Assembly: GCA_948630815.1 (NCBI GenBank)
Contig: CAPIEU010000013.1
Span: 1-45,091 of the forward strand
Source: an uncultured Clostridia bacterium
GTDB taxonomy: Bacteria; Bacillota; Clostridia; TANB77; CAG-508
Direction: 5' to 3'
Length of the DNA stretch: 45,091 nt
Shown here: one piece after another, positions 37,339 through 45,091 of the stretch
Numbering within the stretch: position 1 is the first letter of the stretch
Layout of the letters: each line of letters begins with the position of its first letter
The notes under the pieces: model-generated
What the model was told of the DNA's origin: nothing
The model's database searches: none
What the model saw: the letters and a program-made list of their open reading frames with translations, nothing else
Position numbers and translations under genes: made by a program

Positions 37339-38491
37339 ATGGAATTAGGAATATATGTACATATACCATTTTGTGCTAAAAAGTGCTATTATTGTGATTT
37401 TATATCGTTTCCAAATAGAGAGGAAAGGATTAATGATTATATAGAAGCACTAAAAAAAGAAATAGAATATGTAAGAATAGATGCTTTGAATTCTATAGAA
37501 AATCAAGAGATTACAACAATATATATAGGAGGAGGGACACCATCATTTATAGAATCCAAATATATTGCAGATATTATTAAAACAATTAAAGAAAATTTTG
37601 TAGTTAGTAAAGAAGCGGAAATAACCTTAGAAGTAAATCCAAGAACTGTAACAAAAGAAAAATTACAAGTTTATAAAAAAAGTGGAATTAATAGGCTTAG
37701 TATAGGATTGCAAAGTACCAACAATGAATTATTAAAACAAATTGGAAGAATTCATACATATGAACAATTTATAGATACATATAATTTGGCAAGAGGAGTA
37801 GGATTTAAAAATATAAATGTGGATTTAATGTTAGCACTTCCAAATCAAACAATAAATGTATTAGAGGATAGTGTACAAAAGGTAATAGATTTAAAGCCAG
37901 AACATATATCAGTATATTCTCTTATATTAGAAGAAGAAACAAAATTATGTGATCTAGTAAAAAATAAAGAACTTAATTTATTAGATGACGAGCTGGAAAG
38001 AGAAATGTATTGGAAAGTAAAAGAAAAATTAGAGCAAAGTGGATATAATCATTATGAAATATCAAATTATGCAAAATACGGATACGAATCAAAACACAAT
38101 ATGAATTGTTGGAAACAAGAAGAATATATTGGTATAGGACTTGCAGCACATTCATATGTAAATGGGGTTAGATATTCTAATACAGAAGATTTAGATACAT
38201 ATATAGATACATATAAATTAGGTAAGAATAATAAAGACATTATAACTATTCACGAAAAACAAAATTTTATTGAAAAACAAAAAGAATATATGATATTAGG
38301 TTTAAGAAAAATAGAAGGAGTGAAAATATCAAGCTTTAAGAATAGATTTAATCGGTAATCCCTTATATATTTTTAGAAAAGAATTAGATAAACTAGTAAA
38401 AGAAGAACTAATAAAAGTAGATATGGATAATATTAGATTAACTCTTAAAGGCTTAGATTTCGCAAATCTAGTATTTGAAGAATTTGTATAA
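37339..38491 (+). CDS. hemW: HemW-type radical SAM protein (CGG shift near the end)
   Basis: 383 aa after skipping the C at 38353. It begins MELGIYVHIPFCAKKCYYCD, with the CxxxCxxC cluster motif, then IYIGGGTPSF, INRLSIGLQSTNNELLKQIG and HYEISNYAKYGYESKHN. The short N-terminus and overall length fit HemW heme chaperones rather than coproporphyrinogen oxidase HemN. The C-terminal HemW-type domain extends through the shift (FNGNPLYIFRKELDKL to LVFEEFV). Without the shift about 45 residues would be lost. No complete haem pathway is seen in the window. Confidence 0.92.
38353..38355 (+). other. CGG frameshift site 15 (hemW)
   Basis: AAT-C-GGT, giving FKNRFNGNPLYIFRKEL. The zero frame has TAA next. 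Confidence 0.93.
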
Positions 38492-38516
38492 ATAGAAGTT
38501 ACTTAATTGGTGACTA

Positions 38517-38545
38517 TTGTTTTTAAATTATTGATATGATATATT
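38517..38545 (+). promoter_or_regulatory. Promoter for the transketolase genes
   Basis: TTGTTT (38517-38522), 17-bp spacer, TATATT (38540-38545). Confidence 0.55.
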
Positions 38546-38572
38546 AAAGAAAAAAATAGGAGAGTGATATTT

Positions 38573-39403
38573 TTGAAAATTACAGATATTACAGAACTAA
38601 AAAAGATTGCAAATAACATTAGAATTGGAATTATAGAAGAAGTGTACGCTGGAAAATCTGGACATCCAGGAGGGTCTTTATCTTGTGTAGATATTTTAAC
38701 AATTTTATATTTTAATCAAATGAACATTAATCCAGAAGAACCAAAATCACCTGCAAGGGATAGATTTGTTTTATCCAAAGGGCATGCATCGCCAGCACTT
38801 TATAGTACACTTGCTGAGCGAGGTTATTTTGATAAAAAAGAGTTATTAACTTTTAGAGGAATTGATAGTATTTTACAAGGTCATCCAGATATGAAACATA
38901 TTTCAGGAGTTGATATGTCTACAGGGTCTCTTGGACAAGGACTATCAGCTGCAAATGGAATGGCAATGTCATCTAAATTAAATGAAGATGGTTTTAGAGT
39001 ATATTGCTTAGTTGGAGATGGAGAAATTGAAGAAGGGCAAATTTGGGAAGCGGCTATGAGTGCAACACACTATAAACTAGATAATTTATGTGTAATAGTA
39101 GATAACAATAACCTTCAAATAGACGGAGAAATTACTGAAGTTATGAGTTCATATCCAATTAATCTAAAATTTGAAAGCTTTGGATTTAATGTAATAAATG
39201 TAGATGGGCATAATATAGAAGAATTAATAGATGCCTTTAATAAAGCAAAAACAGTAAAAGGAAAGCCAACAGCAATAATTGCAAAAACTATAAAAGGTAA
39301 AGGTGTATCATTTATGGAAAATCAAGTAGGATGGCATGGAAAAGCCCCAAATGAAGAACAATACAACCAAGCAATAAAAGAATTAAAACAAAACATAGAT
39401 TAA
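38573..39403 (+). CDS. Transketolase, N-terminal (TPP-binding) subunit
   Basis: 276 aa from a TTG at 38573. AGGAG (38558-38562) is 10 nt from it and only 1 nt from a GTG at 38564. Motifs: GKSGHPGGSLSCVDILTILY, RFVLSKGHASPALYSTLAER and the TPP motif GDGEIEEGQIWEA with IVDNNNLQIDGE. It forms the first half of a split transketolase of the pentose phosphate pathway, with the C-terminal subunit at 39550. The CGA in AERGY is decoded as arginine, showing that CGA is a normal codon here. Confidence 0.93.
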   Translation: MKITDITELKKIANNIRIGIIEEVYAGKSGHPGGSLSCVDILTILYFNQMNINPEEPKSPARDRFVLSKGHASPALYSTLAERGYFDKKELLTFRGIDSILQGHPDMKHISGVDMSTGSLGQGLSAANGMAMSSKLNEDGFRVYCLVGDGEIEEGQIWEAAMSATHYKLDNLCVIVDNNNLQIDGEITEVMSSYPINLKFESFGFNVINVDGHNIEELIDAFNKAKTVKGKPTAIIAKTIKGKGVSFMENQVGWHGKAPNEEQYNQAIKELKQNID

Positions 39404-39418
39404 ACCAAATGCAAACGA

Positions 39419-39503
39419 TGTAGGGGCAGGTCTTGTGCCTGCCCAAAGAAATACAAGAAAAACCAAATGCAAAAGATGTAAGGGTCGATGTCCTCATCGA
39501 CCC
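39419..39503. repeat. Two tandem REP-like palindromes between the transketolase subunit genes
   Basis: GGGCAGG/CCTGCCC (39424-39430 and 39438-39444), and GGGTCGATG/CATCGACCC (39482-39490 and 39495-39503). Each is preceded by ACCAAATGCAAA and by GATGTA(A/G)GGG. Same seed as 29253. The stems are far more GC-rich than the surroundings. Confidence 0.8.
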
Positions 39504-39549
39504 AAAAACCAACAACAAATTTATAAACAAGAAAGGAATTAATAAAAAT

Positions 39550-40479
39550 ATGAATGTAGATGTAAAAATAGCAACACGTGAGAGTTATGGAAAAAAATTA
39601 GTAGAACTAGGAAAAGTGAATAAAGATATAGTTGTATTAGATGCAGATTTAGCAACTGCAACAAAAACGGAGCTTTTTAAAAAAGAATTTCCAAATAGAT
39701 TTTTTGATATGGGAATAGCCGAGCAAGATATGATGTCTACAGCAGCTGGAATGGCAACTTGTGGAAAAATTCCATACGCAAGTACATTTGCAGTGTTTGC
39801 AGCAGGTCGTAGTTATGATCAAATAAGAAATAGTATTTGTTATCCAAAATTAAATGTAAAAATATGTGCAACACATTCAGGAATAGCAGTTGGAGAAGAT
39901 GGAGCAACACATCAAATGCTTGAAGATATAAGTTTAATGAGGTCATTACCAAATATGACAGTTATGAGCGTAGCGGATGATATACAAGCCAAATGGGCAG
40001 TAGAAGAAATTTCTAAAATAGATGGACCAGTATATTTAAGATTAGGAAGACTTGCATCTCCTATTATTTATGCTGAAAATCAAAAATTCGAAATAGGAAA
40101 AGGTATACAAATTGGAGATGGAACTGATGCAACTATAATTGCAACAGGATTAATGGTTGCTGAAAGTATTAAGGCTATGGAAGAACTAAAAGAAAAAGGA
40201 ATAAATATAAGAGTTATAGATATTCATACAATAAAACCAATAGATAAAGAATTAATAGTAAAATGTGCAAAAGAAACAAAGAGGATAATTACAATAGAAG
40301 ACCATAGTATAATTGGTGGACTTGGAAGTGCTGTATGTGAAGTACTATCAGAAGAATATCCTACTAAAGTAACAAGACTTGGTATGAAAGATACATTTGG
40401 TAAATCAGGCAAAGCAGAAAAATTACTTGAATATTTTGGATTAAGTAAAGATGGAATTATAAAGGAAATTATGTCATAA
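39550..40479 (+). CDS. Transketolase, C-terminal subunit
   Basis: 309 aa from the ATG at 39550 (GAAAGGAA upstream). The upstream frame through the palindromes is not native. VVLDADLATATKTELFKKEF, then MGIAEQDMMSTAAGMAT, contains the catalytic glutamate; FAVFAAGRSYDQIRNS and SHSG-like ATHSGIAVGEDGATHQ follow. It completes the split transketolase with the gene at 38573. A terminator follows. Confidence 0.93.
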   Translation: MNVDVKIATRESYGKKLVELGKVNKDIVVLDADLATATKTELFKKEFPNRFFDMGIAEQDMMSTAAGMATCGKIPYASTFAVFAAGRSYDQIRNSICYPKLNVKICATHSGIAVGEDGATHQMLEDISLMRSLPNMTVMSVADDIQAKWAVEEISKIDGPVYLRLGRLASPIIYAENQKFEIGKGIQIGDGTDATIIATGLMVAESIKAMEELKEKGINIRVIDIHTIKPIDKELIVKCAKETKRIITIEDHSIIGGLGSAVCEVLSEEYPTKVTRLGMKDTFGKSGKAEKLLEYFGLSKDGIIKEIMS

Positions 40480-40507
40480 AAAAGTAATAAAAATTTAATA
40501 AACAAAT

Positions 40508-40554
40508 AAAAAACGTCAAGAAAGCAAGAATAATGCTAAAACTTGATGTTTTTT
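40508..40554 (+). terminator. Terminator after the transketolase genes
   Basis: AACGTCAAG and CTTGATGTT (one G-U pair) around a 21-nt loop, ending in TTTTTT. Confidence 0.75.
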
Positions 40555-40579
40555 ATTGCAATTTGGTATTGCAATAAAT

Positions 40580-40608
40580 TTGTTTTATTGGTATGATAAA
40601 AATATATA
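40580..40608 (+). promoter_or_regulatory. Promoter of the ftsEX cluster
   Basis: TTGTTT (40580-40585), 17-bp spacer, TATATA (40603-40608); about 90 bp before ftsE. Confidence 0.5.
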
Positions 40609-40699
40609 AGATTAAAACAAATAAACCTTTATAAGGAAAAAATTATAGAAATATAATTTTAATGAATTTTTGCCTTTAAAGAAAGGAATGACAGTAAAT

Positions 40700-41387
40700 A
40701 TGATAGAATTTAGAAACGTTAATAAGGTATATTCAACAGGGACAGAAGCAGTTCATAATGCAAATTTTATTATAGAAAAAGGTGAATTTGCATTTTTAGT
40801 AGGTTCATCAGGTTCGCGGAAAATCCACTTTAATTAAACTTATATTAAAAGAAGAAGAACCTAGTTCAGGAAATATTATAATAAATGGAAAAGATACAAC
40901 ATTTTTAAAACAAAATAGAGTTCCATACTTACGTAGAAGTATGGGAATAGTATTTCAAGATTTTAGGCTTTTACCAGATAAAACAGTATATGAAAATGTA
41001 GCATTTGCAATGTATATAGTAAAAGCTACTCCAAGACATATAAGAAGACAAGTACCAATGGTACTTTCGCTTGTTGGTTTAAGCGGAAAAGCAAAAATGT
41101 ACCCAAATGAATTATCAGGAGGAGAACAACAAAGAGTAGCACTTGCACGTGCACTTGTAAACAATCCATCAATGTTAATAGCAGATGAACCAACAGGAAA
41201 CTTAGACCCAGATACAGCTTGGGATATTATGATGTTACTAAATGAAATCAATATGAGAGGAACAACAGTAATTGTTGCGACACACGCAAAAGATATAGTA
41301 GATAGAATGAAGAAAAGAGTTATACAAATAGAAAAAGGTAATATAGTAAGAGACGATAAAAAAGGTGGTTATGATAGTGAAGTATAA
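40700..41387 (+). CDS. ftsE: FtsE, ATPase of the FtsEX complex (CGG shift in Walker A)
   Basis: 228 aa after skipping the C at 40817, exactly the usual FtsE size. Motifs: FLVGSSGSGKSTLIKLIL (Walker A), VFQDFRLLPDKTVYENVAFA (Q loop), ELSGGEQQRVALARALV (signature) and MLIADEPTGNLDPDTAWDIM (Walker B). With FtsX it transmits cytoplasmic ATP hydrolysis to a peptidoglycan hydrolase outside the cell. ATG 40700 has GAAAGGAAT upstream at a rather long spacing. It overlaps the start region of ftsX. Unshifted translation would end five codons after the P-loop. Confidence 0.97.
40817..40819 (+). other. CGG frameshift site 16 (ftsE, Walker A)
   Basis: TCG-C-GGA. The glycine before the invariant lysine in GSSGSGKST. 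Confidence 0.96.
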
Positions 41388-42279
41388 TATTATAAGTTAT
41401 TTAATAGGAGAAGGCTTTAAAAATATATTTAAAAATAAAAAATCCACAATTTCAGCTCTTACAACAATGTGTTTATGTATGTTAGTATTTGGAGTGTTTT
41501 TTATAATAGGCGAAAACATAAATAATATTATGAACAATATTGAAGATGCGCAAGGAATGACAGTGTTTTTTAAATCAACTGTAGATGAAGCAAAAGTACA
41601 AGAATATGGAACTAAAATATCTAATTTAGATGGAATTAATAAAGTAGAGCATCTATCAAGAGAAGAAAACTTAAATGCGCTAAAAGAAAGCTTTAAAAAT
41701 AATGCAAGTGCAATAGAGGGATTTGAATTTGAAATGCTTGGAGAATCGTATAAAATTACATTAAAAGACCTATCAAGAAATGAAGCTATACAAAATGAAA
41801 TAACTGATATGGTAGGAAACGATTTAGACGAAATAACAAGCAGTAACCAAGAAATAGCAATTCTTATGGCAATAGGAAAAGGTGTTAGAATATTTACACT
41901 AGTATTATTAGTAATATTAGTTGCAATATCTTTAGTAATTATAGGAAATACAATAAAATTAACAGTACATGCAAGAAGAAAAGAAATATCTATTATGAAA
42001 TATGTAGGTGCAACAAACAGTTTTATTAGGTGGCCATTTATTGTAGAAGGTATTATAATTGGAATTATTGCAGCACTAGTAACTGTGTTAATTGTTGGAC
42101 TAGCCTATAATGGATTAATGCCAAAATTAATAGAAACAGAAGTAGTAAAAAAATTAGAAATTACATTTGTTACTTTTAAAGATATGTTCAATTTAATTAT
42201 CACTGTATACCTTATATTAGGAATTGGTATAGGTACTATAGGAAGTGTAATGTCTATGAGAAAATATTTAGATGTATAA
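41377..42279 (+). CDS. ftsX: FtsX, membrane subunit of FtsEX
   Basis: About 300 aa. The likely start is GTG 41377 (MKYNIISYLIGEGFKNI), 8 nt after AAAGGTGG; ATG 41371 and GTG 41365 are alternatives. The first membrane helix is near residue 25 (STISALTTMCLCMLVFGVFF), followed by an extracellular domain (about 50-165), then three C-terminal helices (LVLLVILVAISLVIIG, the IIIGIIAALVTVLIVGLAY region and LIITVYLILGIGIGTIG). This is the FtsX topology. It overlaps ftsE by 11 bp and is followed after 12 bp by the M23 gene. Confidence 0.95.
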   Translation: MKYNIISYLIGEGFKNIFKNKKSTISALTTMCLCMLVFGVFFIIGENINNIMNNIEDAQGMTVFFKSTVDEAKVQEYGTKISNLDGINKVEHLSREENLNALKESFKNNASAIEGFEFEMLGESYKITLKDLSRNEAIQNEITDMVGNDLDEITSSNQEIAILMAIGKGVRIFTLVLLVILVAISLVIIGNTIKLTVHARRKEISIMKYVGATNSFIRWPFIVEGIIIGIIAALVTVLIVGLAYNGLMPKLIETEVVKKLEITFVTFKDMFNLIITVYLILGIGIGTIGSVMSMRKYLDV

Positions 42280-42291
42280 GGAGAATGGTTT

Positions 42292-43485
42292 ATGAAAAAG
42301 AAAATACTAATTAGTTTAATGTTAATATCATTATGTTTTAATCTAACAATGTATTCATATGCAGCATCATTAAGTGATTTACAACAACAACAAAAAGATA
42401 CAAGTGAAAAAAAAGGTGAACTAGAACAAGAAAAAAAAGATGTTGCAAACCAAAAAAAGACAGCAGTAGAAAAAATAGAAGAACTAAATGAAGAAATTTC
42501 AATAAGTGAAGATAAGTTAAATGACCTAAATGATAAAGTAAAAGAACTAGAAACATCAATAAATAAAAAAGAAAATGAACTTAAAGAAGCAGAACAAAAA
42601 CAAGCAGATAAAGAAGAAACATTAGAAAAAAGATTGATAGCACAATATAAAACTGGAAAAGTATCATATTGGAGTATTATCTTAAATCCAAGTAGTTTTT
42701 TAGATTTCTTTTCAAACTTACATAACATAGAAAGAATAGCCAAAATTGATACAGAATTAATAGAAACCATTAAACAAGAAAAAGAAACTATTGAAAAAGC
42801 CAAAGAAGAATTATCTAAACAAAAAAGCGAAGTAAAAGCTGCAAAAGCAGAAGCAGAAAAAGAAAATACTATACTAAAAAATAACAAAATCATAAAAAAT
42901 AGCGAAATAGCAAAACTAACAGAAGAAGAAAAAGAACTACAACAAAAAATTGATGAATATCAAGCAGAAATGAATAGAATGGAAGCAGAAATTAAAAAAA
43001 TTGCAGCAGCTAATAGTAAGCCATCAAATGGAGCATCTTTTAATGGAAGACTTGCTTGGCCATGTCCAAACTATTCTAGGATTACTTCATATTTTGGAGG
43101 AAGAGAATCTCCTGGAGGAGGAGTAGGTTCTAGAAATCACAAAGGAATAGACCTTGGTGCACCACACGGTTCTAACATACTAGCAGCAGAATCTGGAACA
43201 GTAATAACAGTTTCTAATACTTGTAAGCATGATTATCCAAAAACAGTAAAAACAAAATGTAGTTGTGGTGGTGGATATGGAAACTATCTTATGGTTAGCC
43301 ATGATGGAGGAATAGTTACTCTATATGCCCATTGTGCAAGTATAAATGTATCAAAAGGACAGAAAGTATCAAGAGGACAAGTTATAGCAGGAGTGGGAAG
43401 TACAGGATATTCAACAGGAAATCATTTACATTTTGGACTTTTACAAAATGGTACATATGTAGACCCATTACCATATATTAAATAA
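42292..43485 (+). CDS. PcsB/EnvC-like M23 peptidase with long coiled coil
   Basis: 397 aa. A signal peptide (ILISLMLISLCFNLTMYSYA) precedes a coiled coil of about 220 residues rich in Gln/Glu/Lys, which should bind FtsX. The C-terminal LytM/M23 domain has NHKGIDLGAPHGSNILAAES, LYAHCASI and GNHLHFGLLQ, so the zinc ligands and catalytic histidines are present and the enzyme is probably active. An extra CKHDYPKTVKTKCSC insertion may form a disulfide or metal site. It acts in septal peptidoglycan cleavage under FtsEX control. AGGAG lies upstream, 12 bp after ftsX. Confidence 0.94.
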   Translation: MKKKILISLMLISLCFNLTMYSYAASLSDLQQQQKDTSEKKGELEQEKKDVANQKKTAVEKIEELNEEISISEDKLNDLNDKVKELETSINKKENELKEAEQKQADKEETLEKRLIAQYKTGKVSYWSIILNPSSFLDFFSNLHNIERIAKIDTELIETIKQEKETIEKAKEELSKQKSEVKAAKAEAEKENTILKNNKIIKNSEIAKLTEEEKELQQKIDEYQAEMNRMEAEIKKIAAANSKPSNGASFNGRLAWPCPNYSRITSYFGGRESPGGGVGSRNHKGIDLGAPHGSNILAAESGTVITVSNTCKHDYPKTVKTKCSCGGGYGNYLMVSHDGGIVTLYAHCASINVSKGQKVSRGQVIAGVGSTGYSTGNHLHFGLLQNGTYVDPLPYIK

Positions 43486-43490
43486 AAAGA

Positions 43491-43523
43491 AAATTAGGAC
43501 GGAAAAAAGTACGTCCTAATTTT
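43491..43523 (+). terminator. Terminator after the M23 gene
   Basis: AAATTAGGACG (43491-43501) pairs with CGTCCTAATTTT (43512-43523). Confidence 0.85.
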
Positions 43524-43671
43524 ATACATATTATACATCTATTAAAATGTAAGAGGAAACAAAAGACTTAAAAATAAAGTCTAATATTATTTTGCGAAAA
43601 TTTCATAAAATTATACTATAAAATTATTTTTGTAGTATAATAATTAAAGATTGATTTATTGGAGGAAGAAA

Positions 43672-44882
43672 ATGGAATATAATAAAAGACAAAATATTTA
43701 CAAAATTATAATGTTAGTTGTGTTAGTATCTGTAATTACATTTATTTCAACATCAATATTTATGTATAATAGTATTGGGGGAAATGTCAAATATGTACCA
43801 GTATCTTATAAGGATAATGGGATTTCTAGTTCACTTGCAAGTATTAGAAAAATTATTGATCAAAAGTTTCTAGGAGAAATAGATGAAGACAAAATACTTA
43901 CAGAAACTATTAAAGGGTATGTAAATGGGTTAGACGATCCATATACAGAGTATATGACAAAAGAGGAAATGCGGAGATTTTAGTTCAGATGTAATGGGGA
44001 ACTATACAGGTATTGGAATTTACTTAACAAAAGATATGGATAGAAATGTTATACTTATAATTTCTCCAATAAAAGATTCTCCAGCCCATAAAGCTGGAAT
44101 TTTACCAGGAGATATTATAACTAAAATTGATGGAGAAAGTTACACAGGAGAACAGTTAAATGAAGCTTCAAACAAGATAAAAGGTGAAGAACGGTACTAC
44201 TGTAAAATTAGAAATTGTAAGAAATAGCCAAATTAAAGAAATTGAAGTTAAAAGGGAACATATAAAAATTAACCATGTAGAGGCAAAAGTAATTAATAAT
44301 ACTTCAATTGGATATATTGAATTTAATTCATTTGATGAAGGTTGTGCAAAAGAATTTAAAGAAAAATTAGAAGAATTGAAACAAAAAAATATTACATCAT
44401 TAATTATTGATATTAGAAATAATGGTGGAGGGCTTGTTAATGAAGCACTTGATATAGCAGATTTCATGGTTGATAAAGATTCTACATTATTAATTACTAC
44501 AGATAAAAATGGAAAAGAAGAAATAAGTAAAGCTAAAAACGATGCAATAATTAATATACCAATAGTAGTATTAACAAATAAAAGTACAGCAAGTGCATCT
44601 GAAATATTAGCAGGAGCATTAAAAGATAATGGAAAAGCTAAAATTGTTGGAGAAAAGACATATGGGAAAGGTGTTATTCAAGAACTACTTACTTTAACAG
44701 ATGGAAGTGGACTTAAAATAACAACTAATGAGTACTATACTCCTAATAAAAGTAAAATAAATAAAGTAGGAATTACTCCAGATGTAGAAATAAATTTAGA
44801 TGAACCTGTAAAAGAACAGCTAGATATAGAAGAAGAAAAGGATAACCAATTACAAAAAGCAATTGAGATGTTAGGAAAATAA
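43672..44882 (+). CDS. ctpA: C-terminal processing protease, S41 family, with two CGG shifts
   Basis: 402 aa after skipping Cs at 43972 and 44192. The start at 43672 has GGAGG 7 nt upstream. A signal-anchor helix (IIMLVVLVSVITFISTSIFM) is followed by a helical N-terminal part (IKGYVNGLDDPYTEYMTKEE), a PDZ domain (SPAHKAGILPGDIITKIDG to EEGTTVKLEIVR) and the protease domain (IDIRNNGGGLVNEALDIADF, STASASEILAGAL with the catalytic Ser, EKTYGKGVIQ with the catalytic Lys). A tail ends in KAIEMLGK. It is extracytoplasmic and in many Bacillota follows ftsEX and an M23 gene. The catalytic residues lie beyond both shifts. Confidence 0.95.
43972..43974 (+). other. CGG frameshift site 17 (ctpA)
   Basis: ATG-C-GGA, giving TKEEMGDFSSDVMGNYTGIG. 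The zero frame stops at TAG three codons on. Confidence 0.95.
44192..44194 (+). other. CGG frameshift site 18 (ctpA, PDZ)
   Basis: GAA-C-GGT, the glycine of the conserved GEEGTTVKLEI of the PDZ domain. The zero frame stops at TAG (44225-44227). Confidence 0.95.
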
Positions 44883-44893
44883 GGATACCAAAA

Positions 44894-44930
44894 AATACTA
44901 GGTAAAAACACTTGATTTTGCCTGGTATTT
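44894..44930 (+). terminator. Probable terminator after ctpA
   Basis: AATACTAGGTAAAA pairs with TTTTGCCTGGTATT (G-U pairs allowed); the following run is only moderately T-rich. Confidence 0.55.
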
Positions 44931-45025
44931 ATGTTATTATAAATAAAGACTTACCAAGAAAAAGAAACAAAAGCATAAAATAAATGAAACAATAAAAAAA
45001 GAAGAAATTTCCAGCAAAAGAAGTA

Positions 45026-45054
45026 TTGACAGAAGGGAATAAAAATGGTAAGAT
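45026..45054 (+). promoter_or_regulatory. Promoter at the right edge
   Basis: TTGACA (45026-45031), 17-bp spacer, TAAGAT (45049-45054). The transcript continues out of the window. The remaining bases hold no visible gene. Confidence 0.6.
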
Positions 45055-45091
45055 AAATAATACGAAGTCACGAAAGTGAAAACATATTAAT

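Noticed and set aside
39433..39549. Longer N-terminus for the second transketolase subunit
   Set aside because: The extension is translated palindromic repeat DNA. The ATG at 39550 has a good upstream GAAAGGAA and starts the family sequence.
9991..44194. Treat the eleven broken genes as pseudogenes or sequencing errors
   Set aside because: All 18 breaks are the same base on the same codon boundary before a glycine codon, in essential genes that are otherwise perfect. Random errors or decay would give mixed indels in any frame and in homopolymers. The window has many long A and T runs with no frame error.
9991..44194. CGG reassigned to another amino acid without a shift
   Set aside because: CGG reassignment is known in some bacteria, but then the downstream frame would remain the zero frame, which here soon reaches stops and loses family similarity.
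9991..44194. Classic -1 slippery sites or prfB-like Shine-Dalgarno-stimulated shifts
   Set aside because: No heptamers, no consistent upstream SD-like sequence and no common downstream structure; the direction needed is always +1.

Overview
This window comes from a very AT-rich member of the Clostridia (Bacillota). Arginine is mostly AGA, Shine-Dalgarno sites are GGAGG-type, and the gene set is typical clostridial: whiA, mutS2, addA, prmC, hemW, ftsEX with a PcsB/EnvC-like M23 protein and ctpA, a split transketolase, a sortase with an LPXTG protein, and a dockerin/cohesin-like pair. An uncultured gut-type lineage is my inference. I cannot name a species.

The most important observation concerns translation. 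Eleven genes are each broken into pieces by single-base frame changes, 18 in all, and every break has the same form. An extra C stands exactly on a codon boundary before a glycine codon GGN, so the zero frame reads CGG. Skipping that C restores the family sequence every time, including Walker A glycines of FtsE and AddA, the GSGTDP motif of MutS2 and the RGxxGT-type glycine of the CtpA PDZ domain. I found no in-frame CGG that works as a normal arginine codon anywhere in the window. About 30 CGG trinucleotides that lie out of frame (NNC GGN or NCG GNN) inside genes are never followed by a frame change. The simplest reading is that CGG is unassigned in this organism and CGGN is decoded as a four-base glycine codon, or as a +1 frameshift into GGN. 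These genes are therefore annotated as intact.

Layout. 1-13.7 kb: two nested integrative mobilizable elements. Element A has a serine recombinase, a TnpV-like protein, a MobC-like protein and a relaxase. Its recombinase gene is split by element B (about 403-9857, 9455 bp), a Tn4451-like element. B has its own large serine recombinase at the left end, an HTH protein, a DUF6076-type protein, a HEPN/MNT toxin-antitoxin pair, an unknown 707-aa protein with a small partner, a MobV relaxase with a hairpin-rich candidate oriT, and a second TnpV. Its ends carry 19-bp inverted repeats placed symmetrically around a GA crossover dinucleotide. 13.8-21 kb: an accessory block with an MBL-fold hydrolase, an inositol-monophosphatase-like enzyme, a small serine hydrolase, an SRPBCC protein, a DUF1016/YhcG-type PD-(D/E)xK nuclease and a 1196-aa protein ending in another PD-(D/E)xK-like motif. 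The last two are a candidate defence pair.

21-30 kb: surface proteins (a dockerin-bearing glucosaminidase-like enzyme and a cohesin-like membrane-anchored protein), mutS2, an LPQTG protein convergent with a sortase, a small helical protein, and a tandemly duplicated RelE/ParE-type toxin-antitoxin module. 30.7-45 kb: housekeeping genes (addA; a small membrane protein; a DUF4258/YgiT-type pair whose toxin carries an in-frame TAG; prmC-whiA-hemW; two transketolase subunits separated by palindromic repeats; and ftsE-ftsX-M23-ctpA, a cell-wall hydrolysis unit).

The CGG phenomenon covers both chromosome and element A. Element A has therefore probably been maintained in hosts that share this decoding. 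Element B has no in-frame CGG at all.
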